The notes: generated from the sequence alone by a model not told the origin. Positions 26,606 to 35,171 are shown, counted from the stretch's first letter. The stretch: DNA of 64,000 nucleotides from an uncultured Ruegeria sp. (GCF_947504215.1 NZ_CANNGO010000009.1:1-64000), one strand, 5' to 3'. Program-made: numbers and translations.

Positions 26606-27838
26606 ATGACCGACAAAACCATTCTGATTGTAGGAACCTACGATACGAAAGACGATGAGCTGGGCTTCCTTGCAGATGTGATCCGTGAACAGGGCGGTAC
26701 GGTTGTCACTATGGACGTTTCCGTTCTGGGCGACCCATCACAGCCTACGGACCATTCCAAACACGATGTGGCCGAGGAAGGTGGCAGTTCGATCCAGGCC
26801 GCCATTGACAGCGGTGACGAAAATCACGCGATGCAAATCATGGCGGAAGGGGCCAGCCTTCTGACATCGCGGCTTTACTCCGAAGGCGTATTCGATGGCG
26901 TGATTGTGCTGGGCGGTACGATGGGCACCGATCTTGCACTGGACGTTTGTTCGGCGCTGCCTTTGGGTGTCCCTAAATACATCGTATCGACCGTGTCGTT
27001 TTCCCCGTTAATTCCGGCAGACCGTCTGGCGGCGGACATCCAGATGATCCTGTGGGCGGGTGGCCTCTATGGGTTGAATTCGGTTTGCAAAGCGTCCCTG
27101 TCGCAGGCCGCTGGTGCGGTTTTGGGCGCCGCGCGTGCTGTTCAGAAGCCGGACCCCGACAAGCCCCTGATCGGGATGATGTCGCTGGGCACTTCGGCGC
27201 TGAAATATGTGATCCCGTTGAAACCAGCGTTGGAAGCGCGTGGGTATGAGGTCGCAGTGTTTCATGCCACCGGTATGGGTGGGCGGGCCTTTGAAAGCCT
27301 CGCACGGCAAGGGGCGTTCGCCTGTGTGTTCGATTTCTGCACGCAAGAGCTGGGCAATCACGTGAACGGGTCCAACATTTCAGCTGGCGCAGACCGGCTG
27401 ACCAATGCGGGGGCCAGCGGAACGCCTCAGATCGTGGCACCGGGCTGCTATGATCTGGTGGATGTTGTGGGCTGGCAGCCCTTGCCGCAGAAATGGTCCG
27501 ATCATTTAAAACACGAACACAATCGGCTGCTGACCTCGATTGTGTTGAATGTGGATGAACGGAAAGCGGTGGCGCGCGCCCATTCAAGGCAATTGGTAGC
27601 AGCAAAGGCACCCGTCGCAATGATTTTGCCCGAGCGCGGCCTCGGCGAATGGGACCGTGAGGGCGCAGACCTCCATGACAAAGAGGGGTTGGCGCAGTTC
27701 CTGGATGAGCTTCAGGCGACCCTTCCTTCGAATGTCTTTTCCCACAGGCTCGATTGCCACATCAACGATCCGGAATTCGCCGGAAAGGCGTTGGAGATTT
27801 TTGATGCCTGGCGTGATGAGGGCATCATCGCCGATTAG
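26606..27838 (+). CDS. Tm-1-like ATP-binding domain protein (UPF0261)
   Basis: This 410-residue protein has the Tm-1-like layout: ILIVGTYDTKDDELGFLADV at the N-terminus, VIVLGGTMGTDLALDVCSAL, PKYIVSTVSFSPLIPADRL, GMMSLGTSALKYVIPLKPAL and VFHATGMGGRAFESLARQGA. The family is named for the N-terminal part of tomato Tm-1 and is often paired with a PEP-hydrolase-like TIM-barrel protein; no such partner is present here. Its biochemical role is unknown. It closes the TTT-ALDH operon, 10 bases after the ALDH, and its stop overlaps that of hpaR on the other strand by four bases. Confidence 0.88.
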   Translation: MTDKTILIVGTYDTKDDELGFLADVIREQGGTVVTMDVSVLGDPSQPTDHSKHDVAEEGGSSIQAAIDSGDENHAMQIMAEGASLLTSRLYSEGVFDGVIVLGGTMGTDLALDVCSALPLGVPKYIVSTVSFSPLIPADRLAADIQMILWAGGLYGLNSVCKASLSQAAGAVLGAARAVQKPDPDKPLIGMMSLGTSALKYVIPLKPALEARGYEVAVFHATGMGGRAFESLARQGAFACVFDFCTQELGNHVNGSNISAGADRLTNAGASGTPQIVAPGCYDLVDVVGWQPLPQKWSDHLKHEHNRLLTSIVLNVDERKAVARAHSRQLVAAKAPVAMILPERGLGEWDREGADLHDKEGLAQFLDELQATLPSNVFSHRLDCHINDPEFAGKALEIFDAWRDEGIIAD

Positions 27839-28272
27839 TCTGCAGGACCGGGGTCAAGAAGGGTCAGCAAATCCAACAGAGTTTCATAGTTTTCAGCCCC
27901 CAAAGCAGATTTGAACCCGTCCACAATTTGTGCGGCTTGGGTCGCCCGGTCGTCGATTATCTTCTGACCTTCGGGCGTGATTTCGATGAATTGCCGGCGG
28001 CGGTCCGCATCGTCTCGGGTTTGTGTGATCAGGCCTTTGTCACGCAGAGTTGCTGCGATCCGTGTCAGGCTGGGAAACAGCAGGCTGGACCGGTCGGCGA
28101 GCGTTTTCGCGTCCAACCGGCCGTATTCTGTAAGAACCCGTAGGACACGCCATTGTTGTTCCGTGATCCCCGTTTCGGCCAGCATCTCTCGGATCGGGGC
28201 CATCACACCTTCGCGCGCGCGGATCAGTGCGATCGGAAGGGATCGTTTGGTCGGCGGGAGTGTGGATGTCAT
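27835..28272 (-). CDS. hpaR: MarR-family repressor of homoprotocatechuate degradation
   Basis: This 145-residue winged-helix protein reads RSLPIALIRAREGVMAPIRE, TEQQWRVLRVLTEYGRLDAK, SSLLFPSLTRIAATLRDKGL and RDDADRRRQFIEITPEGQKI. This is the HpaR/HpcR pattern, including the LPIALLRARE-like N-terminus found in regulators of this pathway. It diverges from hpaF across a 108-bp region with a 6-bp inverted repeat over the hpaF ribosome site. HpaR regulators repress the meta operon until homoprotocatechuate or a related aromatic binds. The start MTSTLPPTKRS is preferred; the frame is open 20 codons further into the promoter. Confidence 0.9.
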   Translation of the reverse strand: MTSTLPPTKRSLPIALIRAREGVMAPIREMLAETGITEQQWRVLRVLTEYGRLDAKTLADRSSLLFPSLTRIAATLRDKGLITQTRDDADRRRQFIEITPEGQKIIDDRATQAAQIVDGFKSALGAENYETLLDLLTLLDPGPAD

Positions 28273-28321
28273 AGAAACCTCGGGAGTTGTCTGGAATGCC
28301 AAATGCACCGTAAACTTAGTC

Positions 28322-28372
28322 TTGACAACCAAGCATCATATTATTTAACTTAACAATAATTAACATGTTAAG
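28322..28372 (+). promoter_or_regulatory. hpa operon promoter and HpaR operator
   Basis: TTGACA at 28322-28327 is followed at 17 bases by TTAACT. CTTAAC (28349-28354) and GTTAAG (28367-28372) form a perfect inverted repeat with a 12-base AT-rich centre, from the -10 to the AAGGA ribosome site of hpaF. A dimeric MarR protein bound there would block transcription. The -10 match is weak. Confidence 0.55.
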
Positions 28373-28380
28373 GAAATGAT

Positions 28381-28770
28381 ATGCCGCACTTCCACATCGA
28401 CTATTCTGCAAACCTTGAACAGGTCGTGGACATGGGCGCATTGTGCGAGGTTATCCGTAGCGCTGCGGCTGAAATCGAGACCTTTCCAACACCTGGCATT
28501 CGCGTTCGCGCAACTCGTGTTGACCATGTAGCAATGGCTGACGGGGATCCAAAGCATGGGTTCATCGACCTGTCCATCCGTCTGCGCGCTGGCCGTTCCG
28601 ATGACGTGAAGAAGGATGCCGTTACCCGTATTTTCGCAACGCTCAAGGAATTTGTAGCCCCTGCAATGCGGACCCATTCCATCGCGTTGTCTGCCGAAAT
28701 CCGGGACATCGACGCCGATCTCTCCCCTAAATTCGGCAACGTCAGAGATCATCTGGAGAACACCGCATGA
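28381..28770 (+). CDS. hpaF: 5-carboxymethyl-2-hydroxymuconate isomerase
   Basis: This 129-residue CHMI of the tautomerase superfamily starts MPHFHIDYSANLEQ, so Pro1 after Met removal is the catalytic base. The block ATRVDHVAMADGDPKHGFID is typical, and the length fits the family. It isomerises the CHMS dehydrogenase product in the homoprotocatechuate meta pathway. It is the first gene of the operon, with AAGGA 6 bases before the ATG, and overlaps hpaE by ATGA. Confidence 0.92.
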   Translation: MPHFHIDYSANLEQVVDMGALCEVIRSAAAEIETFPTPGIRVRATRVDHVAMADGDPKHGFIDLSIRLRAGRSDDVKKDAVTRIFATLKEFVAPAMRTHSIALSAEIRDIDADLSPKFGNVRDHLENTA

Positions 28771-30278
28771 GCGAGCTAGAACAAAACGTTACCAAGTTGA
28801 ATGGCTATCTTGAGCGGTTCCAAAAGACCGGCATCCAAAATCGGATCGCCGGTGCGGATGTCGCGGGTGAAGCAGGGGTGTTCCAAACCATCTCGCCCGT
28901 AGACAAAAGCGTGATCTGTGATGTAGCCCATGGGACTGGCGACGACATCGACGCAGCGGCCAAGGCTGCCAACGCAGCCTTTGCAGCGTGGCGTGATATG
29001 GCGGCGCGTGAACGTAAGGAAATTCTGATCCGAATTGCCGAAGGCATCGAAGCGCAGGCCGAGGAAATCGCGTTGTGCGAGTGCTGGGACACAGGACAAG
29101 CGCTGATGTTCATGTCCAAAGCCGCATTGCGCGGGGCGGAGAACTTTCGGTATTTCGCCGATCAGGTCGTGCAAGCGCGAGACGGGCAACACCTGAAATC
29201 ACCGACTTTGATGAACATCACGACCCGGGTTCCGATAGGCCCCGTGGGGGTCATTACCCCGTGGAACACACCTTTCATGCTGTCCACATGGAAAATCGCA
29301 CCAGCGCTCGCTGCCGGATGCACAGTGGTCCTTAAACCCGCCGAAGCTTCGCCGTTGACTGCGCGCCTGCTGGTGGAAATCGCCGAAGACGCGGGGCTGC
29401 CCCCTGGGGTGCTCAACACCGTAAACGGATTTGGCGAAGGCGCCGGTAAGGCGCTTTGCGAACACCCCCTGATCAAGGCCATCGCCTTTGTGGGTGAAAG
29501 CCGTACAGGATCACTAATCACCAAGCAGGGTGCAGATACACTCAAACGCAACCACTTGGAACTGGGCGGCAAAAACCCTGTCATCGTGTTCGAGGATGCC
29601 GATTTGGACCGCGCGCTCGATGCGGTGATCTTTATGATCTATTCGATTAACGGCGAGCGGTGCACGTCGTCATCGCGTCTTTTGGTGCAGGATACGATCC
29701 GCGCAGAGTTCGAAACCAAGCTGATCGAACGTGTGAACAACATAAAAGTAGGTCACCCTTTGGACCCAAAAACCGAGATTGGCCCGCTGGTTACCCAAGA
29801 ACACTTTGACAAGGTTACCAACTATTTCGACATTGCCCGCGAAGATGGCGCGACCGTTGCCGCCGGGGGCGTGACTGTCGGGGAAGAAGGATACTTTGTC
29901 CGCCCTACACTGTTTACCGACGCCAACAATCAGATGCGGATCGCGCAAGAAGAGATCTTTGGGCCAGTTCTCACGTCGATCCCGTTCTCGACCGAGGAAG
30001 AGGCGCTGCAGATTGCCAATGACATTCCTTACGGTCTGACCGGCTATGTTTGGACCAATGACCTGACCCGCGCGCTGCGCTTCACGGACAAATTAGAGGC
30101 CGGGATGATCTGGGTGAACTCGGAAAATGTCCGACACTTGCCGACACCCTTTGGTGGCGTCAAAGCCAGCGGTATTGGTCGTGACGGGGGCGATTGGTCC
30201 TTTGAGTTTTACATGGAGCAGAAACACATCGGCTTTGCCACGGGGCACCACAAGATCACCAAACTGGGGGCGCTGTGA
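28767..30278 (+). CDS. hpaE: 5-carboxymethyl-2-hydroxymuconate semialdehyde dehydrogenase
   Basis: This 503-residue ALDH has Glu265 (LELGGKNPVIVFED) and nucleophile Cys299 in YSINGERCTSSSRLLVQ; the INGERC and TSSSR segments are characteristic of the HpaE/HpcC group. It oxidises the ring-cleavage product of HpaD to the tricarboxylic acid. The start overlaps the hpaF stop, and the stop overlaps the start of a mini-ORF by ATGA. Confidence 0.93.
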   Translation: MSELEQNVTKLNGYLERFQKTGIQNRIAGADVAGEAGVFQTISPVDKSVICDVAHGTGDDIDAAAKAANAAFAAWRDMAARERKEILIRIAEGIEAQAEEIALCECWDTGQALMFMSKAALRGAENFRYFADQVVQARDGQHLKSPTLMNITTRVPIGPVGVITPWNTPFMLSTWKIAPALAAGCTVVLKPAEASPLTARLLVEIAEDAGLPPGVLNTVNGFGEGAGKALCEHPLIKAIAFVGESRTGSLITKQGADTLKRNHLELGGKNPVIVFEDADLDRALDAVIFMIYSINGERCTSSSRLLVQDTIRAEFETKLIERVNNIKVGHPLDPKTEIGPLVTQEHFDKVTNYFDIAREDGATVAAGGVTVGEEGYFVRPTLFTDANNQMRIAQEEIFGPVLTSIPFSTEEEALQIANDIPYGLTGYVWTNDLTRALRFTDKLEAGMIWVNSENVRHLPTPFGGVKASGIGRDGGDWSFEFYMEQKHIGFATGHHKITKLGAL

Positions 30279-30418
30279 TGGGCAACCAACAGACATTTGT
30301 TGATGAGCCGTTTGAGATTGCTCGCCCGTCCAAGCCGCAAAAGACTGGCGCGATCTTGTCTGATCAATTCCCGTCAGTCGGCACTGGCCAGCCCAACACC
30401 ATCTTCCCAATTCGATAG
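30278..30418 (+). CDS. Mini-ORF of 46 residues between hpaE and hpaD
   Basis: A small frame opens with an ATG inside the hpaE stop (ATGA) and ends 9 bases before hpaD. The product begins MGNQQTFVDEPFEIARPSKP and ends TGQPNTIFPIR; it is rich in Pro, Gln and Asn and has no membrane segment or signal. Without it hpaE and hpaD would be separated by an untranslated 149-base gap, unlike the other tight junctions of the operon. I do not recognise the sequence. It may be a real coupled peptide or simply keep ribosomes moving between genes. Confidence 0.5.
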   Translation: MGNQQTFVDEPFEIARPSKPQKTGAILSDQFPSVGTGQPNTIFPIR

Positions 30419-30427
30419 GAGGCACCG

Positions 30428-31411
30428 ATGCCCGTTCCTGCCCCAAATCTATATCCTGATTTCAATACGATCCGCCTGAGCCATGTGTGCCTGAACGTCA
30501 AAGACCTTACGGCGTCAAAGAAGTTCTATACCGAGATCCTTGGTCTTCAGGTCACGGATGAAGATGACCGTTGCATCTACCTACGCGCGATGGAGGAACG
30601 CGGGCATCATTGCGTGATCCTGCAGCAATCCGATCAACCCGGTACCGTCGAGGTTATGGGCTTTAAGACTTTTGACGAAGACGATCTGGACCGGGCAAAG
30701 GCCTATTTCGATAGCAAGGACCGCCCGACGGAATGGGTCCAGCGCGCATATCAGGGGCGCACGCTTTTGACCTCGGACAACATGGGTATTCCGCTGGAGT
30801 TCTACCACCAGATGGATCGGTTGGAGCCAATTCACCAGAAATACGCGCTCTATCGCGGTGTCAAACCGCTGCGCATCGACCATTTCAACTGCTTCAGCCA
30901 CGACGTTGATGCATCGGTGGAGTTTTACTCGGACTTTGGATTTCGCGTCACCGAATACACCGAGGACGAAGAAAGCAAGAAGCTTTGGGCAGCTTGGCTG
31001 CACCGCAAGGGCGGTGTGCACGACATGGCCTTCACAAACGGCACCGGTCCACGGATGCACCACGTAGCGTTTTGGGTGCCGACGCCGCTTAACATCATCG
31101 ACCTGCTCGATCTAATGTCGACCACCGGCTATGTGGACAACATCGAACGCGGCCCTGGCCGTCACGGCATTTCCAACGCGTTCTTCCTTTATGTTCTGGA
31201 TCCCGATGGCCACCGGATCGAAATCTATTGTTCGGATTATCAAACGGTCGACCCGGACCTGGAGCCGATTAAGTGGGATCTGAAAGACCCGCAGCGCCAG
31301 ACGCTTTGGGGCGCCGCAGCACCTGAAAGCTGGTTCAAGCACGGGACGACATTTGTTGGCGTGGAAACCAAAGATTCCGCGCTGAACGCCAGCCCGATTA
31401 TCGCACCATGA
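30428..31411 (+). CDS. hpaD: 3,4-dihydroxyphenylacetate 2,3-dioxygenase
   Basis: This 327-residue two-domain type I extradiol dioxygenase of the vicinal-oxygen-chelate fold has an N-terminal module at about 16-130 and a catalytic module from about 149. The 2-His-1-carboxylate metal ligands are His152 (LRIDHFNCF), His211 or His212 (RMHHVAFWV) and Glu265 (HRIEIYCSD), spaced as in the Brevibacterium and Arthrobacter HPCD enzymes. It opens the homoprotocatechuate ring to CHMS. A strong AGGAGG precedes the ATG. The class differs from the LigB-type HpaD of E. coli. Confidence 0.92.
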   Translation: MPVPAPNLYPDFNTIRLSHVCLNVKDLTASKKFYTEILGLQVTDEDDRCIYLRAMEERGHHCVILQQSDQPGTVEVMGFKTFDEDDLDRAKAYFDSKDRPTEWVQRAYQGRTLLTSDNMGIPLEFYHQMDRLEPIHQKYALYRGVKPLRIDHFNCFSHDVDASVEFYSDFGFRVTEYTEDEESKKLWAAWLHRKGGVHDMAFTNGTGPRMHHVAFWVPTPLNIIDLLDLMSTTGYVDNIERGPGRHGISNAFFLYVLDPDGHRIEIYCSDYQTVDPDLEPIKWDLKDPQRQTLWGAAAPESWFKHGTTFVGVETKDSALNASPIIAP

Positions 31412-31521
31412 GCTTTTGTGCCGTAAACTCGGCTGTCCAGCGTTCGGGATCGCGTCAAATGCTTGACGGTTTCCTTGAACCCAAATGCAACTACGGTTTC
31501 AACGTCGTCGCGGGGGTATGA
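31408..31521 (+). CDS. Mini-ORF of 37 residues between hpaD and hpaG
   Basis: The ATG lies in the hpaD stop (ATGA) and the TGA stop lies in another ATGA just before the hpaG start, so this frame exactly bridges the gap. The product begins MSFCAVNSAVQRSGSRQMLD and ends YGFNVVAGV. I recognise no family. It mirrors the mini-ORF before hpaD. Chance occurrence is possible because the frame is short and has no ribosome site of its own. Confidence 0.35.
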   Translation: MSFCAVNSAVQRSGSRQMLDGFLEPKCNYGFNVVAGV

Positions 31522-31523
31522 CA

Positions 31524-32378
31524 ATGCGATTTGCAACCTACACATCCCACGGTGAGACTCTGTATGGCGCTGTCACCGACTATGGCATGATCGCCTTGAA
31601 TGACGCCTTCCCGCAGTGGCGGGGCTTGTTTGACGTTGTGCAAGCGGGCGGCCTCGGTGCGCTTGCCACCGCAGCTGCTGGAAAAACGGTTACCCATACC
31701 GATTTTCGATACGAGATGGTTCTGCCCAATGCGCGACGTATCCTCTGCGTTGGGGTGAACTTCCCGGATCGAAACGCCGAATACAAGGACGGCAGCGAAC
31801 AGCCCAAGTTCATGTCGTTGTTCCCGCGTTTTGCCAGCGGGTTCACCGGTCATGATCGCCCGATGATACGCCCACCCGAGAGCCACCATCTTGATTATGA
31901 GGGCGAAGTGGCGATCATCATTGGAAAGAGCGGGCGGCGCATCAAACAGGATGACGCCTATGACCATATTGCAGCCCTGACGCTGTGTAACGAAGGCACC
32001 ATCCGCGACTGGGTGCGGCATGCGAAATTCAACGTCACACAAGGCAAGAACTGGGACAAGTCCGGCTCGATCGGCCCATGGCTTGTCCCTTTCACCGACG
32101 CTGCTCAGTTGGACGACGCCCGCATCGTCACGCGGGTGAATGGAGAAGTCCGGCAAGATGATGTCTTGTCCCGCATGATGCACCCAATCCGGCGCGAGAT
32201 TGAGTACATTTCGACATTCATGACGCTTGAGCCGGGCGATATCATTGTCACCGGCACTCCGACTGGGTCCGGTGCGCGGCTGGACCCTCCGCAGTATCTA
32301 AAACCCGGCGACGTGGTGGAGGTCGAGGTGAACGGCATTGGGACCCTGCGCAACACCATCGAGGACGAAGTGGTATGA
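31524..32378 (+). CDS. hpaG: FAH-family 2-hydroxyhepta-2,4-diene-1,7-dioate isomerase / decarboxylase
   Basis: This 284-residue FAH-fold protein shows ILCVGVNFPDRNAEYKDG, the metal residues Glu126 and Glu128 (LDYEGEVAIIIG), and GDIIVTGTPTGSG. At the third ligand position, where FAH proteins usually have N-D, this one reads LCNEGTIRDW (Glu157). In the pathway HpaG decarboxylates 5-oxopent-3-ene-1,2,5-tricarboxylate and isomerises the product. E. coli HpaG is a double-length fusion; here only one module is seen. Two ATGs six bases apart compete; the inner one has GGGGG at 7 bases, while the outer overlaps the mini-ORF stop. Confidence 0.83.
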   Translation: MRFATYTSHGETLYGAVTDYGMIALNDAFPQWRGLFDVVQAGGLGALATAAAGKTVTHTDFRYEMVLPNARRILCVGVNFPDRNAEYKDGSEQPKFMSLFPRFASGFTGHDRPMIRPPESHHLDYEGEVAIIIGKSGRRIKQDDAYDHIAALTLCNEGTIRDWVRHAKFNVTQGKNWDKSGSIGPWLVPFTDAAQLDDARIVTRVNGEVRQDDVLSRMMHPIRREIEYISTFMTLEPGDIIVTGTPTGSGARLDPPQYLKPGDVVEVEVNGIGTLRNTIEDEVV

Positions 32379-33175
32379 CGCCCGCAGACCACGCGACCGC
32401 CGCCGCGGATCTTTTGCGCGCCGAAGAGACCGGTAAGCAGATTGGGCTGCTTTCTTTACGGCATCCCGAGATGGGTTTGGATGATGCCTACGAGGTGCAA
32501 AACGCCATCTACCGCGCCAAGATTGCGCAGGGCCGCAAGGTTGTTGGATGGAAAATAGGGCTGACATCGAAAGCGATGCAATCTGCGTTGAACATCGATA
32601 TCCCCGACAGTGGGATTTTGTTCGACGACATGGTGTTCGAGAACACCGCGATAGTGCCCAAAGACCGGTTCATCCAGCCGCGGGTCGAGGCCGAGATCGC
32701 ATTTGTCATGAAATCCGCCATAGGGGGTGCTAACCTGACCCGCCAAGACGTGCTGGCAGCGGTCGAGTATGTCGCCCCTTCGATTGAGATACTGGATACC
32801 CGGATCCTGCGCGTCGATGCCGACACCGGGAAAACCCGCAATGTGTGTGACACGATCAGTGACAACGCGGCCAATGCAGGTGTTGTTTTGGGCACCCAGC
32901 GGCATGCGGTTGACGCTTTCGATCTGCGCTGGGTCGGGGCGATCACCTCGCGTAATGGCGAGGTCGAGGAAACCGGCCTGGGCGCGGGGGTGCTGAACGA
33001 TCCGGTGCAGAGCGTTGTGTGGCTCGCCCGGCGCATGGCGCAGTATGGTCAAAGGATCGAGGCCGGACATATCATCCTTTCGGGCAGTTTCATTCGGCCC
33101 ATTGAGTGCCCTGCCGGTAGCAATATCTTTGCCGATTTCGGTCCCTTCGGCGACGTCGCCATCTCGTTTGCCTGA
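32375..33175 (+). CDS. hpaH: 2-oxo-hept-4-ene-1,7-dioate hydratase
   Basis: This 266-residue member of the hydratase/decarboxylase family has QNAIYRAKIAQGRKVVGWKI near the N-terminus, then PRVEAEIAFVM with metal-binding glutamates, YVAPSIEILDTRI, SDNAANAGVVLG and the C-terminal GSNIFADFGPFGDVAISF. It adds water to the enol acid before aldol cleavage. It overlaps hpaG by ATGA, so production is coupled. Confidence 0.92.
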   Translation: MTPADHATAAADLLRAEETGKQIGLLSLRHPEMGLDDAYEVQNAIYRAKIAQGRKVVGWKIGLTSKAMQSALNIDIPDSGILFDDMVFENTAIVPKDRFIQPRVEAEIAFVMKSAIGGANLTRQDVLAAVEYVAPSIEILDTRILRVDADTGKTRNVCDTISDNAANAGVVLGTQRHAVDAFDLRWVGAITSRNGEVEETGLGAGVLNDPVQSVVWLARRMAQYGQRIEAGHIILSGSFIRPIECPAGSNIFADFGPFGDVAISFA

Positions 33176-33184
33176 AGGTTTCCC

Positions 33185-33979
33185 ATGTCTGCGCCGCGCA
33201 ATTCATTCAAACACTCAATCGCCGAAGGAGAGCTTCAGCTGGGATGCTGGCTTGGCTTCGCCGATCCCTACATCGCGGAAATCAGCGCGGGCGCCGGGTT
33301 CGACTGGGTTCTGATCGATGGAGAACACGCTCCAAATGACCTCCGGTCAATTGTGGCGCAGCTGCAGGTCATTTTTGCACGGGACACTCACTCCGTCGTT
33401 CGGCCTCCTATCGGAGAGCCATGGATCATCAAGCAATTGCTGGATGCGGGCGCGCAAAGCCTTCTTGTCCCCATGGTGGAAAGCGCCGAACAAGCGCAAG
33501 CCCTTGTAGACGCGGTGACTTACCCGCCGCACGGGGTTCGCGGTGTGGGCGCTGCTCTGGCCCGCGCCTCAGACTTCGCGGCGATTCCAGATTACCTTCA
33601 GACTGCGGGGGACGAAATCTGTCTCTTGGCGCAGGTTGAGAACCGAAGAGGTCTGGCCGCGCTGGACGATATTCTAGCGACCGAAGGGCTGGATGGAGTA
33701 TTTATCGGCCCGTCCGATCTTGCCGCCGATATGGGTTTCATAGGTCGGCCCGGCGTGCCCGAAGTGAAGAATGCTGTTCTGCGGGCACTGGAAAAGATCG
33801 TTGCGTCGGGCAAGGCGGCTGGAATCCTGACCCTGGACACAGAACTCCAACTTGAATGCCGCGCCGTCGGTGCGAGTTTCATCGCCACTGAAATCGATGT
33901 CAGCCTGTTTGCCCGAAATATGCGAAACGCGGCGGCGGTCGCCCGCAGTCGCTTCCGCCTGCCTTACCAACCAGTCTAA
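33185..33979 (+). CDS. hpaI: 4-hydroxy-2-oxoheptanedioate aldolase
   Basis: This 264-residue class II pyruvate aldolase of the HpcH/HpaI family has LGCWLGFADPYIAEISAGAG, DWVLIDGEHAPND (substrate and base region), VPMVESAEQA, the metal Glu in AQVENRRG and the metal Asp in FIGPSDLAADMG. It splits the hydrated intermediate into pyruvate and succinate semialdehyde, the last step of the pathway. An AAGG site precedes the start. The gene converges on the cyclase gene with a 19-base gap. Confidence 0.92.
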   Translation: MSAPRNSFKHSIAEGELQLGCWLGFADPYIAEISAGAGFDWVLIDGEHAPNDLRSIVAQLQVIFARDTHSVVRPPIGEPWIIKQLLDAGAQSLLVPMVESAEQAQALVDAVTYPPHGVRGVGAALARASDFAAIPDYLQTAGDEICLLAQVENRRGLAALDDILATEGLDGVFIGPSDLAADMGFIGRPGVPEVKNAVLRALEKIVASGKAAGILTLDTELQLECRAVGASFIATEIDVSLFARNMRNAAAVARSRFRLPYQPV

Positions 33980-33998
33980 AGGAAAGTGGTTTGCACGG

Positions 33999-35171
33999 TC
34001 AGAGACCTCTCTCGATCAGTCCAAACAATTGGACCGGGCAGGCGACGCCGCGTATGTTGTGAAGCCCGCATTCACAAAAAAGATCTGGTGCAGCTTCAGC
34101 GACTGCAATTGTCGCCAATACCCGGTGCCCAAGCGATTTGGTTAAACCTTCTATTCGGCTTGCGACGTTGACGGCGCCACCTAGGACTGTGAAATCAAGC
34201 CTGCCCGGGCTGCCAATATTGCCATAGCTGACCTGACCTACGTTGATGCCAATACCGATATCCAATGGTGGTTTGTTCTGCTGGTCGCGATCCTTGTTCA
34301 GTGCAGAAAGACCGTTGAGCGCGCTTTGCGCAGCGCGCGCCGCCTGGAAACATTGTTGGGTACGATCATCTGGCGTGGCGATGGTGAAAATGGACAAAAC
34401 TCCGTCACCCATGAACTTGAGGACATCTCCTCCATGGGACTCAACGGACTGCACCACCCTATCGAAATACCCATTCAACGCATCAAATACGTCATCTTCA
34501 TCTGCCAGATCGGTGAGCGCCGTGAACCCGCGCAGGTCAGAGAACATCACAACCGCTTCCAGAGATGTGCGTTCTCCGCGTTTGATCGTCCCGTTGCACA
34601 CGGCTTCGGAGGGTCCATTCCCAAGATATGTGCGAAGAAGGCTTTCGGACGATTTGCGCATTGTGATGGGCTCCATCGCCGACGAAAGCGCCGGCAACGC
34701 GGCCTCGATCATCTTGAGGTGCTGATCCGAGAACCCATCTTTGGATTGTGTGACGAATGTGCAGCCATGCAGCGAACCGTCTCCGTAAAACAGAAGGGTT
34801 GCATAGTAATCCGTGCCGCCCTGATCTGCGAACTCCAAGTATGAGACATGGTCGGTTTCCGAATCCAGCCCGCGCAGACTTTTGTGCAAAGGGTGCCTGT
34901 GTTCCAGTACATACTCGAATGCGCTGCCGACATAGCCATCTGTGAGCATACGCTCATGCGTCACGTCGTAGCTTTCCGTGCCGTCAGGTGTCCAGACAAC
35001 GCCCCAGGCAATCAGCAGGGGGTTCGCAAACCGCTGACCAATATTGACACGCCAAAGTGGAACGCCGGCATCAATAAGTGACGCGCAGAAGTGAGATACG
35101 ATTTTTACTGGATCGCCCGACCGGCGGCCCTCGTTCATCATCCAATCGGCCAGCTGAGCAATTTGATCCAT
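33999..35171 (-). CDS. Class III adenylate/guanylate cyclase with N-terminal sensor-like region
   Basis: This 390-residue protein has a C-terminal cyclase catalytic domain from about residue 205: VVMFSDLRGFTALTDLADED carries the first metal Asp, HGGDVLKFMGDGVLSIF the second, and GIGINVGQVSYGNIGSPGRL with DFTVLGGAVNVASRIEGLTK completes the core. The N-terminal 190 residues have no transmembrane segment and look like a cytoplasmic ligand- or GAF-like domain (LFYGDGSLHGCTFVTQSKDG). The product is probably cAMP, since the substrate-specifying positions resemble adenylate cyclases of this family, but this is not certain. It is a single-gene unit unconnected to the hpa genes. Confidence 0.85.
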   Translation of the reverse strand: MDQIAQLADWMMNEGRRSGDPVKIVSHFCASLIDAGVPLWRVNIGQRFANPLLIAWGVVWTPDGTESYDVTHERMLTDGYVGSAFEYVLEHRHPLHKSLRGLDSETDHVSYLEFADQGGTDYYATLLFYGDGSLHGCTFVTQSKDGFSDQHLKMIEAALPALSSAMEPITMRKSSESLLRTYLGNGPSEAVCNGTIKRGERTSLEAVVMFSDLRGFTALTDLADEDDVFDALNGYFDRVVQSVESHGGDVLKFMGDGVLSIFTIATPDDRTQQCFQAARAAQSALNGLSALNKDRDQQNKPPLDIGIGINVGQVSYGNIGSPGRLDFTVLGGAVNVASRIEGLTKSLGHRVLATIAVAEAAPDLFCECGLHNIRGVACPVQLFGLIERGL

